NCBI GenBank assembly: GCA_965178125.1
Contig: OZ237760.1
Coordinates: 248,001 to 312,000 of the forward strand
Length of the DNA stretch: 64,000 nt
Direction of reading: 5' to 3'
Source of the DNA: Bilabrum cf. latius
Lineage: Eukaryota; Bigyra: Bicosoecida; Bigyra; Bicosoecida
Each line of letters opens with the position of its first letter. Positions within the stretch are counted from its first letter, which is position 1. The translations under genes were made by a program, and so were the position numbers. This document shows, one piece after another, positions 33,215 to 44,000 of the stretch. A model generated the notes under the pieces. That model ran no database searches. It saw only the letters and a list, made by a program, of their open reading frames with translations, and was not told the origin of the DNA.

Positions 33215-34497
33215 TTTTACTTTTATAGAATTGTTTCTTGTCTTGTTGGCCCCATTTCCTTCGGATATGGATGGGGCGGCATCGCGGCGGAGGCCGGGAG
33301 GTGAGGGGGGACCAGTAGTTGGCGGACAACAGAGGGGCCTACAGCTGAAGGGAGGGGTGCCAGGCGGATAAGGTTTACTCAGCGAGACAGGGCGTCTTAG
33401 GGGCGGGTAAGTGTGTGTGTGTCACTGCTGCCCGGTAGTGTGTGTAATATTCTCTTGGGAGGGGGGCGGAGGCAGACCGCTCCTCCTCCCTCCGCACTCA
33501 GTACCAGCATGAACCAGCCCTCTTTTCTGTTCATGTGGACCCCCTGACAACGGGGGGACCACGTGGCACCCACGCAGGATGGCGGCGCAGATTCGGAGGG
33601 TACCAACACTCATACCTAGCTACCAACATTTAAGCGTTGCGGAGGGCAACGGAACGGGGCCAGGGAAGCTGCGTGCGTCTAGCCATCTAGAACACGTGGA
33701 CGAACTGGTGGTGGCCTTTGCCACCATCCCATTTCACCAACCAGATGAGGCTCCGTGGTCGCATCTGGTGCCGATGGCCACTGTTAGCAGGACCGTTGGT
33801 GGGTGGCTTGGGGGGCCAGGGACTTGGCTGAGTCAAGTAGGCGTGGGAGTAGGGGTGGGTGCGGTCAGTATGAGGTCCGTGCCTCATGTTGATCGCTGTA
33901 AATCCGGCTATAGGTCGGAAGCAACCCACCCTCCCGGTTGCAACAGTGGGGACGGGTGTGAGGTGGCCACGCGTGAGGTGGTCATGAGACTGGGAGCAGA
34001 GGTGTGGTCCGTGCCGTAAAATCCCCCATGTGGAGCACCTCTGTTTTTCTGGAAGCACAAAGAACCGCGTTGCGGGCCCAGGAAACTTCTGTCCTTTGGA
34101 TGGCTCCGTGGCCGAAGGGGGACAGAGTGACCTGCACAGCCGAGAGGAGAGCCTGAATCTCGGATCGACCCTGGGACAGTCGCACCGGCGACACCCACCG
34201 AGAGAGCGAGGCGAGATCCTGCACAGCGTACGCTGCAGTGGAGGACCACTGTGGTGCTGCAAGAGGCACGGCAACGTGCGGACAGCAGCCGGACCCCGTA
34301 TCCTCACAGAGGGTAAGGCAATGGGAGCCTGAATAGGAGCGGACCGGGTGACGACTGTGCTGGGGCTGCGGTGAGCATACAGGACCGTGTCGAGCGTGGT
34401 GGGCTGGGCGGGATGTGCGAGCGGTGATGCCCTAACTCGATCGAGTTCAAGATTTTTTCTTCTTTTTGCGTGGTGGCGTCCCCTAGGTCGGGGCGGC
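33215..34497. other. Element segment between A2 and B2, no recognised gene
   Basis: 1283 bases inside the element. A minus frame (about 33633-34652, ending TAA with one TAG) and a plus frame (33579-34019, ending TAA) are open, but neither shows a known domain. The left edge is T-rich (33215-33250) and the right edge has a TTTTTTCTTCTTTTT run (about 34453-34467). Confidence 0.5.
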
Positions 34498-34878
34498 GTG
34501 GGTGTTCCTTGCGGCGTTCGATGGGCGAACAGCCAAAAGGGGGGCCCAGTGTAGATCCCGTGGCCAGTGGCAGGTAGTCCCCATAGCGGCTTGAAAGGTC
34601 CGTGCCGCCTGCCCAGTGCCCGGGGAAGCACCAGCCAAAACCAAAGCGCCACGGAAGGAGGAGATTACGAGGAGCAGGTACTAGGTACGAGAGTGGAAGC
34701 TGAGGGCAGGACAAAGCGGCCAGCCGGGCCTAGGCGGCACGGAGACGGCCGTGCTAGCGACAGACGAGTGGGCGACGGTGGGTAGCGGCGCACGAGTGGC
34801 GCGTGGCGGGAGAGGGAGAGTGCTGGGGGAGCGAAGCATTGAGCGGTTGATCGACAGATCCACATTACCAACCATCAT
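34498..34878 (+). repeat. Split direct repeat B2 (right end of element)
   Basis: Second copy of B; host sequence (CGCTGG...) begins right after it. Confidence 0.95.
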
Positions 34879-34969
34879 CGCTGGTTCGTTCCGCCGGTTC
34901 GCTACAGGTCCTTCTTCCAATTGCCGTACAAAACAGCCATCAGGCGCAGCGCACCCTTGGAGAATCATT

Positions 34970-36242
34970 ATGCGATTAGTTCATTTTGCTACATTTGCTT
35001 CAATTGGCATCGCCTGCAGTACAGATGCCGATTGCTCGCTGAATGGCATGTGCAGGAGTGGCAGCTGCGACTGTTCGACTCCTTGGGGGGGTTAGCAGTG
35101 TGGGGAGTTACAGTTCGAAGACGTCCACTTTCCTCAAGGCTACGGAACCCCTGATACAGTAACATCCTGGGGAGGCAATGCCATCTACAACGAAAGTGAG
35201 GGGCTCTACCATGCTTACGTGAGCCGTATGACCAACGAGTGCAAGCTGGGCGATTGGCACAGGAACAGCAGAATTGACCACGTGAGACTATATCTTGCCG
35301 AGTCTGATCAACACAAGAGCTATCGTATGTAGGCTGAGTGCCTCCATGTGTACGACGTAATGTCCCCAATGTCTGTACCATCGCACGCAGGCCGTCTCTT
35401 CAAACATCACCGGACCGTACACATTTGTGGGTGTAGCCGTCAATACCTGGTCCCACAATGCCGCCCCAGTGTAGCTCAAGGACGGCACGTTCGCCATCTT
35501 CCACATCGGGGACGGCAGCGGCTCCCCCAACGGAGGTGCGCACTGCGGCAACTCGAGCGAGGCAGCACCCGATGCTGGCTCGACTCAGCAGAAAGGCTAG
35601 GCTGGCTATGACAAGGCACGCAGTCCACAGGACCACGGCACGGCTTCAAAGGGGTCGACCATCCACGTGTCAGACTCATTGTACGGCCCCTGGGAGCCAC
35701 TGCAGCCCAACCCCATGCCAAGCTGCAACAACCCCTCGCCGTGGGTGCACCCCGACAACGGGACGCTATACCTGCTATGCCGGGAGGGAAACCTGTACAA
35801 GACCGAGAGCATTTCTGATGGCTACGAGTTCGTCGCCCAGATACCCCTAGTCAACCCGTACGCGACGCACATGGAGGACCCCTTCCTGTTCACAGACAGC
35901 CGCGGCAACTGGCACGCGATCTTCCACGCCTTTGACTTCGACGTGCAGGACCAGTGCAGGAACAGCACGGTCGCCCTCCACAGCTACTCCCCGAACGGCT
36001 ACAACTGGACCATGAGCCCCGTGCAGCCGTACACCACCCAGGTGCCCATCGGCATGGGCGAGTATATAACGGTGTCCACGAGGGAGAGACCGAAGCTGTG
36101 GTTCAACAAGGAGGGGGTGCCGACGCACCTGTTCAACGGGGTGAGCGGGGTGCAGGCGTGCCCCGGCGTGGCGTGCGTGGCGTGCAAGACCAAAGGTCAC
36201 GCGTGGTGCTACACGCTCGTTGCCTCCCTCAAGGTTGCATGA
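34970..36242 (+). CDS. Secreted EGF-domain plus beta-propeller glycosidase-like protein (copy 2)
   Basis: Two exons, 34970-35281 and 35391-36242; 387 residues, stop TGA. Signal peptide, EGF-like module (CSLNGMCRSGSCDCSTPWGG) and the same propeller motifs as copy 1, with a long near-identical C-terminal stretch (QVPIGMGEYITVSTRERPKL). Three in-frame TAG: one after PWGG; one at 35472-35474 in HNAAPV-TAG-LKDGTF, exactly where copy 1 has CAG; one in a variable loop. The element's right end lies 91 bases upstream of the ATG, so its native promoter may be displaced. Confidence 0.85.
35282..35390 (+). other. Intron of EGF/propeller gene copy 2
   Basis: Donor GTGAGAC after SRIDH, acceptor ACGCAG before AVSSNITGPY; 109 bases, phase 0, same position as in copy 1. 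Confidence 0.9.
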
Positions 36243-36660
36243 GCGAGCGGGCCAAACATCCGATCACCTGAAGAACATCGATCAGTCTAGTACCGATTTA
36301 CGAGCACAACCGTTTAGAAGTGTTACTTGGACAATCCTATTGCTACAATCAACCGCGACAGAGCCATGGTCACTGCCATGCCACCGCTTCCCCATTGACG
36401 ACAGTTCGACACCGTCCCTCAGCCCACGCCGTCCCTCTTCGGCAGGTTTGATGGTGGTCTGTTGGTGCGACCCCTTGCAAGGAAGCTACGCTGGTGTCAA
36501 ATGCTGGGCTTGCTTCCGTCCTAACCGGGCGTCCACCGCACAAGGCGCAACCAACTAACCAGCCATGCAGCTCCAGAGAGACTCCGCTCGCAACTGTCCT
36601 CGGAATCCTTGAGGCACGGACGTGCGGGTACCTGCAACGCGTCGCCAAGCAGACATTCTT
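36243..36660. other. Convergent intergenic region
   Basis: Between the stops of the plus-strand propeller gene and the minus-strand TFIIB-like gene. Nothing recognisable. Confidence 0.6.
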
Positions 36661-37792
36661 TCAGCCGCGGCTCTCGCTCTTCTTTTTGCGCAATGCCGCG
36701 AGAAGCTTTTGCCTTGCCAATCCCGGCCTGCTCGGGGATTGTCGCTTCGACGAACTGAGCCCCCCCTTCTCCGCATCATCATCGTCATCATCGCGCGATC
36801 CAGCGTCCTTGCCGTTGGCTTCGCTCCGCAAGGCCCACCGGTCCGCAGTCAGACCTACGCGGGCCTCCGGCTGCGGTGAAGCAGACTCGCCGGGCCGCTC
36901 CCCATAGCCTTCTCTATTGCTGTCCATCGTCGTCATCTCACCACTGGATACAGACGGAGACTTGTCCATGCGGATGGCAGCCGCCTGCGCTAAGTACTAG
37001 TCCATCGGCACCTCCTCAGGTGGCGCCATCCACGCCAAGTGGTCCGTCCACGTCTCTGCCCCCATGCAGGCCCCGCCCCACAGAGGCACAGCCCCCGGCC
37101 GTTTCCACCACTCTAGCCCCCTGCTGGCACCGTGGCAGAATCGCCCCGCCCTCTCTGCGAGCCTCTCGAATTGTTCCCTGGGCGAAAGCCGCGCCTCTGC
37201 GGCTACGTCCACGCCTGTCTCAATCCTGGGGAGCTGCGCCATCCATTCGGCAAGGGTGTCCAGGGCCGCGGCAGTGGACTATGCGTCCGTCTGTTGACCG
37301 GTAGCTCTCATGGTAACACTGCCCTGGTTGCTTCCATTTGATTCGTCTGTTGCCGATACATTTCTTGCCCTGCGTCGTGCCTGCTCCACTACCACGCGCT
37401 TGGGGGGTCGTATGCCGCACGCCTGGAGGTAGGCCAGCCGGCTCTGCACGCCGTCGATGCTCCTTGCGCTGTACGTCGCAATGGGCAGTCCCGGTGGCGC
37501 CCCTTTGGTCACCCTATCCCCAGCGTACACCCCCCCTGGAAATCGCAGCGGGTACGCGCCCACCGGGGGTGCACCACACTGCCGCACAGGCCGCTCCCGG
37601 GCGGGTGGCAGCGCCACTGCAGGGCCGGGCGCCCTGCCCCCTGGCCCTGCATCTGCAAGATGTCCCGCGATGGGCGGCAATGTACCCTCCCTCAGGGCAC
37701 GCTGCATCTCACCCAAGGGACCGGGCAGGGGACCCACGCCCACGAGGCTCTGCCTTCGGGCCAGCAGCACCAGGTCCTACCTCCTCGAGCTG

Positions 37793-37830
<38 letters not shown>

Positions 37831-40437
37831 TGATTCGCCACCTAGCTCTCGAAGTAGCTTGGCCACAGGGCCGGGTGCCAGACTGCCTGCTGCCACAAAG
37901 GCAGCCTGCACGGCTGCACGAGCTGCCTCCGGCTACAGTGCATGAAGGCCGGCAAGGAGCCCAAGCCTGGCGCGCAGAGCAGAGGCAGACAGGCCGAGGA
38001 AACCCTTAGGTTCGGCGAGGCCTTGCTGTGCAGCGGAGGCGTGTGCCCTGGCTGCACGGCGCAAAAGCTACTTGATTTCGTCTTCTGGTGCACCTGCGGC
38101 CCGCGCCAGCTCCCCCAGCCGCAGCTCACTGCAGCACGCCGACGAACCGCACAGCTGCCAGGCATCCCTTCGGGACTGCAGGGAGCCTGTAGCGACAGCC
38201 GAGGCGCTCACTGATCCCCCTCGCGATCCACTCGTCTCAAGCTCCATTGTATCCCTGATTCGCAGCAGCAGATCGCTGCCTATTCTGTCGTGCAGCCACC
38301 ACTGCGCTGTGCGCAGGACGGGCTGGATCGTCCCCGCAGCCGCTTTCCGACCCCTACCTGCCTGGCTGTTTGAGCCCTTTGTTCCGTTACTAGTGACGCA
38401 GTTGCTGCGATTGGCACTACTCAACGAGGCATCGAGGACCCTCTGCAGGCCGAGTTCGCGTGCAGCTAGTGCTGCTGCAAGCCACGTGGCGGCTGCAGCC
38501 ACTACCGGCGCCGGCTCGCCGTCAATGACTCGCAAGAAATTCGTGACGCGCTTGCCATCCTGCGCTGTCCCCGCGCTACCCACTCCAGCTGTACCCGCCG
38601 CGGACTGGCCCGCCTCGATCGAATGGCTAGGACTGGGTATGGCGGCTTCCCTCATGCGCTCCTCCACGGTGCGAGCCAGCTCAGCAATAGACCGATGCAA
38701 CCCGAGCCGGGATGCGAGGGAGAACGACATCGCACCACCTGCACGCGCGCGGCTTGCGAGCAGTCCGCGATCGCTGTGCAGCTCTGGGACGGCAGCACGG
38801 AGCCGGCGCGCGGCGCGCTGCACCTGCCCAGGCTGCGGGGCCTGCACCCTTCCTTTGACGGCATCCTGGCCGTCGAGAGTGGAAGCAGCGCTTGCCTTGC
38901 CCTCCACCACGCGCCTTCGCTTGCTCGACTTGCCCTGCGTCTGGGCGCCCTGGCCAGCGGCACTATCAGGAGAGTGGGCCTGCATCGCCAGCGCTGCAGC
39001 CAGCGCCGCAGCTTTGAGGGTGATCACGCGCGACTCGAGAGCGCCGTCAGGACCCTCATGGCCAGACCTACCTGGTGGTGCTCTGGATGCGCCGCTGCTT
39101 GCGTCTGCCAGCCGTCTGACGTCAGCGTGAGCCCGCTTGCCGAGGAGGCCCCCTTTCCTTCTCAGCCCCAGGACCAGCGCGGCTGCCAGTGCGGAGACCC
39201 TGCCACTCGACCGCACCACGCCTGCCCCCATGGCCGCCGCCGCAACCTCCAGGCAAGATACCCCGCGTTCCGACTGCGCCTCCAGACCGAGGAGATCCAC
39301 GGCTTCTCTGGCTAAAGACATCCACTGTGAGGCGCGCAGCACACAGCTGGGCTGGCCCCGCATGCCGGCATCCCCGGTCCCACTCCTGGATCGCTTCGCA
39401 CCGAGCCCAGCGCTGCCACCGCCAGCGCCACTGCTACCAGCAGCCCCCTGCGTCGTCCTATCGCCGGTACCGTACTGTGGAGCAGACCGCGCGAAGGCTA
39501 GCGCCCCTTCTTGCATACCGAGTTCAACGAGGGCCGCGCTCTTTGCACCGCTACCATCCTCGGCGCGCTCCTCTCCTCTTCGCCCCCCTCTGCCTGCGCC
39601 AGTGATGCCCAGCGCCCTTTCGAAGGAGAACTCATCAGACTGGGCCGCGGTTTGGGCCTTGCCTGGTGCTGATGTGCCTGACGAGTGAGGGTGTGAAGCA
39701 GACGCAGCTGCCGAGGACGACGAAGCTGACGCAGTGGGGGCGCGCAGTGAGAGCTCGAGCAGCGCCCCGGCATTGCCCTGGGTGCTGCCAATCGTCACAC
39801 CTCCCATCATCGAGTCGCCCCCCGCGCCACCGCCACCACCGGCCCTGGCTGGGTTGCTGGCCCCGCCCGGCCCGCCCGCATCGTCGTCAAAGTTGCGCCA
39901 CTCCTGGCCCGACGTTGCGGCGCTCTGGTGCTGCACCAGCCCGCAGCAGCTGCAGACTGTGTCCCCGGATACCGTGCTCTGGTCAATCAGGCATGCGGGT
40001 GGCGCCCCGCATCCGCGGCAGGGGTGCAGCGCCAGGCCGAATAGCCTCATGCTGCGGCGAGCAGCGCGCATCGAATGGCTTGGGTGCGCGAGGGGGTGCG
40101 GCCTGCCCTGCTGCGCTGTCTGGCCACCGCCGCGCTTGCTGGGCTTTCGCTTAGAGCGCACAATGCGTCTTACCGCTAGCGTTTTTCCGGGTATTGGGGA
40201 GGCCGTCCCTCGCGGAGTCTGCTGCTTTCCTTGCGTGCTTCGGGTGCCAGCCAGGGCGGCTCGAAGTGCCTGCTTCTGCACGGTTGGTCCCACCCGACGC
40301 GTTGCTGAGTACACTATGTGGCGCGTGTACTGTTTGGCGGCGCTGGTTACTACCACAGCATTATCTTTTGAGGGAATCAATGGAGTTGAGGCCCCTGTTT
40401 CGATGCGTTTCGACACCTGATGGGGGTCAACAGACAT
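36661..40437 (-). CDS. TFIIB-family transcription factor, unusually long
   Basis: 1258 residues if begun at ATG 40437, stop TGA, five in-frame TAG. A TFIIB-type zinc ribbon: CRGCG near 140, then GDTVCSCCGLV near 162 and GQEWRNFD; zinc ligands Cys140, 143, 162 and 165. Further on, two helical regions resemble the paired cyclin folds: SQWMSLAREAVDLLGL with downstream Ala-rich helices, and SLASRLGLHRSIAELA with PAPVVAAAATWLAAALAARE. Ser-, Gly- and Asp-rich inserts separate them. True TFIIB is about 320 residues with the ribbon near its N-terminus, so either the start is later (ATG codons near residues 123-130) or this is an expanded TFIIB/Brf/Rrn7 relative. Recruits an RNA polymerase, by family. 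Confidence 0.75.
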
Positions 40438-41014
40438 GCTCGTTGTGCACGAAGCAGCAGATGATGTCGATCTGCCTGAATCATACTATGGGCTAATCGT
40501 GCTGAAGCATTTTGGCTTGAGCGCACCCCCTGCTGCTCTAAGAAGATTCGATTCAGGGGCATGGATTGATGCAATTTCGGATGGCCCCTTTCGACCGCGC
40601 CTATCCGGTTTTTCGGCACCCTACATGTCGATAGGTAAATGCTTGATTTCAGTAGCGCGTTTATTGCCACCAACCTGCGAATTAGTTCGTGCGAGGACAC
40701 AGTGCGCATCTGCCTGAGTTCCCGTTGTCTCATCGAACATTGAACTCTGAAGCTACCCAGCAAACGCGGCTGTCGGCTCGAACTGGCGCATCTCACTCAT
40801 CAGTTTCGTGTCCATGAGGTCAGTGGCAGAGTCCGTTGTAGCCACGATCTGTTACGGCAGCGGGTTGTACTTTCCTCTTTTCCAATATTTCGCGAACACG
40901 CAACAATCGATTTATGATTCCGAATACCAACTTCGACCCAGATCAGATTCGGCGGATACACCCATGCACGAAGCTAATTCATCAGTATATCCGTACCCTA
41001 CATATTTTCAGATG
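40438..41014. other. Intergenic, upstream of TFIIB-like gene
   Basis: 577 bases between two minus-strand genes. Small open frames on both strands show no similarity I recognise. Confidence 0.55.
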
Positions 41015-44000
41015 TCAAACTCGCCAGTCAACAACCGGCCTGGCGCTGTCGGACGGCAGCGTCAGGATGTCTACAGGCACCGTTGGCAGCAGCTCCACAC
41101 CTCCCTGCAGCTCCTTCTCGAACACCCCGCCGTCCATGAAATGAACCGGGAACCAGTACGCCGCATGCCTGTCCCCACGCATTACGCCCGCCTCCACGAA
41201 CGCACCAGCGATCACCTCGCTGCAAAAAAACGTGTCCGCATCCGTGTCAGCTCTGGCAGGCACTGGCCGCATGCTGCCTGCTGCCGAGGACAGGCACAGA
41301 GAACTGCGCATACTGCTGGATTGACTGCCCTCTGGGCCGCTGCTAGTGCCACCATACTTGCTCTTATCATGGGGAACGTCTGCCCCTGCAACCAGCAGGG
41401 GGCTGGCCTGGGCCCGCCCGCCGAAGCCCTGGTCAATGGCGTGCCTCCCGCTCTGATACCGACCACCATCCCCGGATCCACCATGCTCCCCTCCCCCACC
41501 GCCGAGCAACGGTCTGAAGCATCCGCTCGGCCTCCTCTTCACCCGCGGGGCAGAGGGTCCCCTGTCAGCCCCACCGAACCTGCCGGTCACGAGACGAGAG
41601 AGCGTAAGCGCGTAGGGCCTCCCACCCACACGGTCCACGTACGACCGGATGCGAGCCTGTACCTCTGGGCCCAGGCCCTGAAGCACACCCCCAGGGCGCA
41701 CGTACCGCAACCTCCGCACAGCGACGTACTCCGCAAGCCCAGACCTGGCGTACAGTGACAGCCTATAGCCCAAAGGATACGTTCCAACGCCTTCCCCCGT
41801 CACCTCGGTCATGTACAGCTCCCCGACACGACCAGGTGACGACGGTCGACCTTGAAGTCGCGGTGGTTGCTGCGATCCCTGCGACTGTGCAGGTGGGACG
41901 GGCGGAGGTGGCACCACCATGGCCACGTGGTCCCAGAGGCTGCCGGTGGCCTGTCGCTGCACAGCTGCGGCAAAGGAGGATGTCTTAAACAGGAGGATAT
42001 CCCCTGGCTGCAGGCCAGAGTAGGGAGGGCCAGATCGCACCACGATCTTTGGGGTGGACAGCGCATCTCCGAGTCGAACTGACACAGGTGGATCGTCTTG
42101 AGATCGGGTACCGTGCCTGGCATCCACTGAGCTTCCTGCTACAGCGCCCGCCCGCCCATCTGTACCATCATCACCCCTACCGCTCCCTTCCCGTTGTGCT
42201 GCAATCACCACTGGGGCTGGAATCCGGGCACCCTCTGGGTACAGGCTGGACCTAGGCCGCCTCTCTATGCCAAGGAACGCGTGCATGGGCGCGCACTCGC
42301 CCAGCGGCACCACACCCAGCGCCTCGTTCAGCCACCGGACGAGCCGCATGCATCGCGCCACTGGCTCGGTGACCTTCTGGGAGGAGTGCGATGGCATCGT
42401 GCTCGGGGCGAAGCCCAGCTGCAGCCCGAGCTGCAAATCAGGACCGATCCCGCCGGCAGCACCATCGTGCATTGCACCGTCCAGCGAGGCAGAGGCAGAT
42501 CGCGGGGGTGCCGAGTCGTCGTACACAATCAGGGATTCATCGGTACCTGCCTGCACTCCATCCTGAGTCATCGCAGCACCGGGGGCGCCCCCCACGAGTC
42601 GACTGCCAGACACCCTAGAGCTCTGTATGGGCGGGTGCTGCTGGGTGGCGGCAGCCACTGGTCTCGGGCTCCCCGTCCCGCTGTGCCGCCTCATCGGCTC
42701 CATCCCGAAGGTAGCCTGTTCCCCTACTGCCCTCAGCTGGATGTCCGTGGACACGGCACCCGCCCGCGTGCCACTGTCCTTGCCGCCACCAAGCCCGAAG
42801 AACCCAGCCAGGCTGCTGGCCCACGTCTGCTGCGAACCGTTCTGGGCAACCTCCCTATGCGGCTGCAAGGTACCTGCCTCGGAACCCCCGCTTGGAGCTC
42901 TTAAGCTTCCCCGGCTCGGCACGTCGTTCGGTCCCATCCGCTCCACCAGCACGTCGGTTGCTAGCTGCACTGCACTACCAGAGACACCAGGCACCGGTGG
43001 CAGCAGGGCAGCTGCAGCCATTGAAAGCAGCATGGAGCTGCGCTCCAGCCCTAGCCTCAGACAGGCAGCCATGTCTGCCTCGCCCCCAGTGGGTGGGGTG
43101 CCTGCGGCGTCCAGCGACAGGAACCGCCACAGGACTCGGTCGCTCTCGTTCGCGCCATCCAATCGCGGGGACCATCCTGCCTGCAGCTTGGCTTTGGACC
43201 TGGAGGCTGACGAGCGGCGACTGGGAGGCGCGCTGGCGGCCGCACTGGCAGCGCCGAGTTTGGAGGCCTCTCGCATGTTGGAGGCATACTTCGCGTCTAG
43301 CTTGCGGTGGATCCGTTCGGAGTGCGCTGCCAGGCTCGCTCTGAGCTGGTCGACGTCTCTCTGCCTCGGCTCGATGATCCACTGCAGCACGCGGTGCCCT
43401 CCATCGATCGCCCCAGCTGCCGCGCTCAGTTTTTGAGAGGAGCATCCCGGGGGCAGCCACGTTGACGCTTCGCCAGCACAATCACCCGGCGCATTTATAG
43501 CAGGCACCACGTCCGCAGAGTGAGTCAGCTGCACCAGCGGGCTTCCCTCCCTGAGTGCCTCATCGGCCCACACCTCCATCTTGGGCTGCAGTGCAAGCAC
43601 GGCGCGCTGCCACACTGACGTGGGCAAGCCAGAGCTGCCAGCCACGCTTCGCTCCGGGGACAGCGACAAGAGGTGTCCTCCGTTCTGGCCCGCGATCACC
43701 TCCGCATCCCTTGCTGCAGCCGCCTACGCAGATGGCCCCGAACCGCTGAGACCCTTGTTTCTGTGTCGCCACCTGCGCAAGGCCTTGCCAATCGTGTTTC
43801 CCAGTCGGTCTGCCTCGGGAGAACTGCCGCTGGAGGACCCGATCAGCCCGACGCTCTAGGCTGCAATCAGCCAGGACGGCAGAACCAGCGATGCGCAGGC
43901 ACGGACGTCGGAAGCCGCGCCCCTCCACGCCCCACCGGCAGCAAGCGTGCGAGCGACGGGGGCTGCAAGAGAGGCAGACGGCAGTGACGGCAGGTAGGGC

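Larger units (their letters stand above)
26735..34878 (+). mobile_element. Tyrosine-recombinase (DIRS/PAT/kangaroo-type) retrotransposon with split direct repeats
   Basis: 8144 bases bounded by repeats in the order A1 - coding region - B1 - A2 - 1.28 kb - B2. This is the split-direct-repeat layout of PAT/Ngaro/kangaroo-like elements, where the internal B1-A2 junction templates the circle joining the B2 and A1 ends. A1/A2 (154 bases) and B1/B2 (381 bases) look identical by eye, implying recent insertion. Four overlapping plus-strand ORFs encode a small protein, a Gag-like protein, RT-RNase H and a tyrosine recombinase. No LTR-type TG...CA ends and no obvious target duplication, as expected for YR elements. 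The element lies between the two EGF/propeller paralogs, 91 bases before the start codon of copy 2. Its ORFs are full of TAG and readable only with the host's altered code. Confidence 0.88.

Noticed and set aside
33687-34652. Antisense tyrosine recombinase in the A2-B2 segment, as I recall for the Volvox kangaroo element
   Set aside because: The minus frame shows no recombinase motifs, and a recombinase ORF is present on the plus strand at 31433-32671.
35080-35110. Frameshift or truncation of propeller gene copy 2 after PWGG
   Set aside because: Codon-by-codon reading shows the frame is intact; the apparent break is an in-frame TAG.
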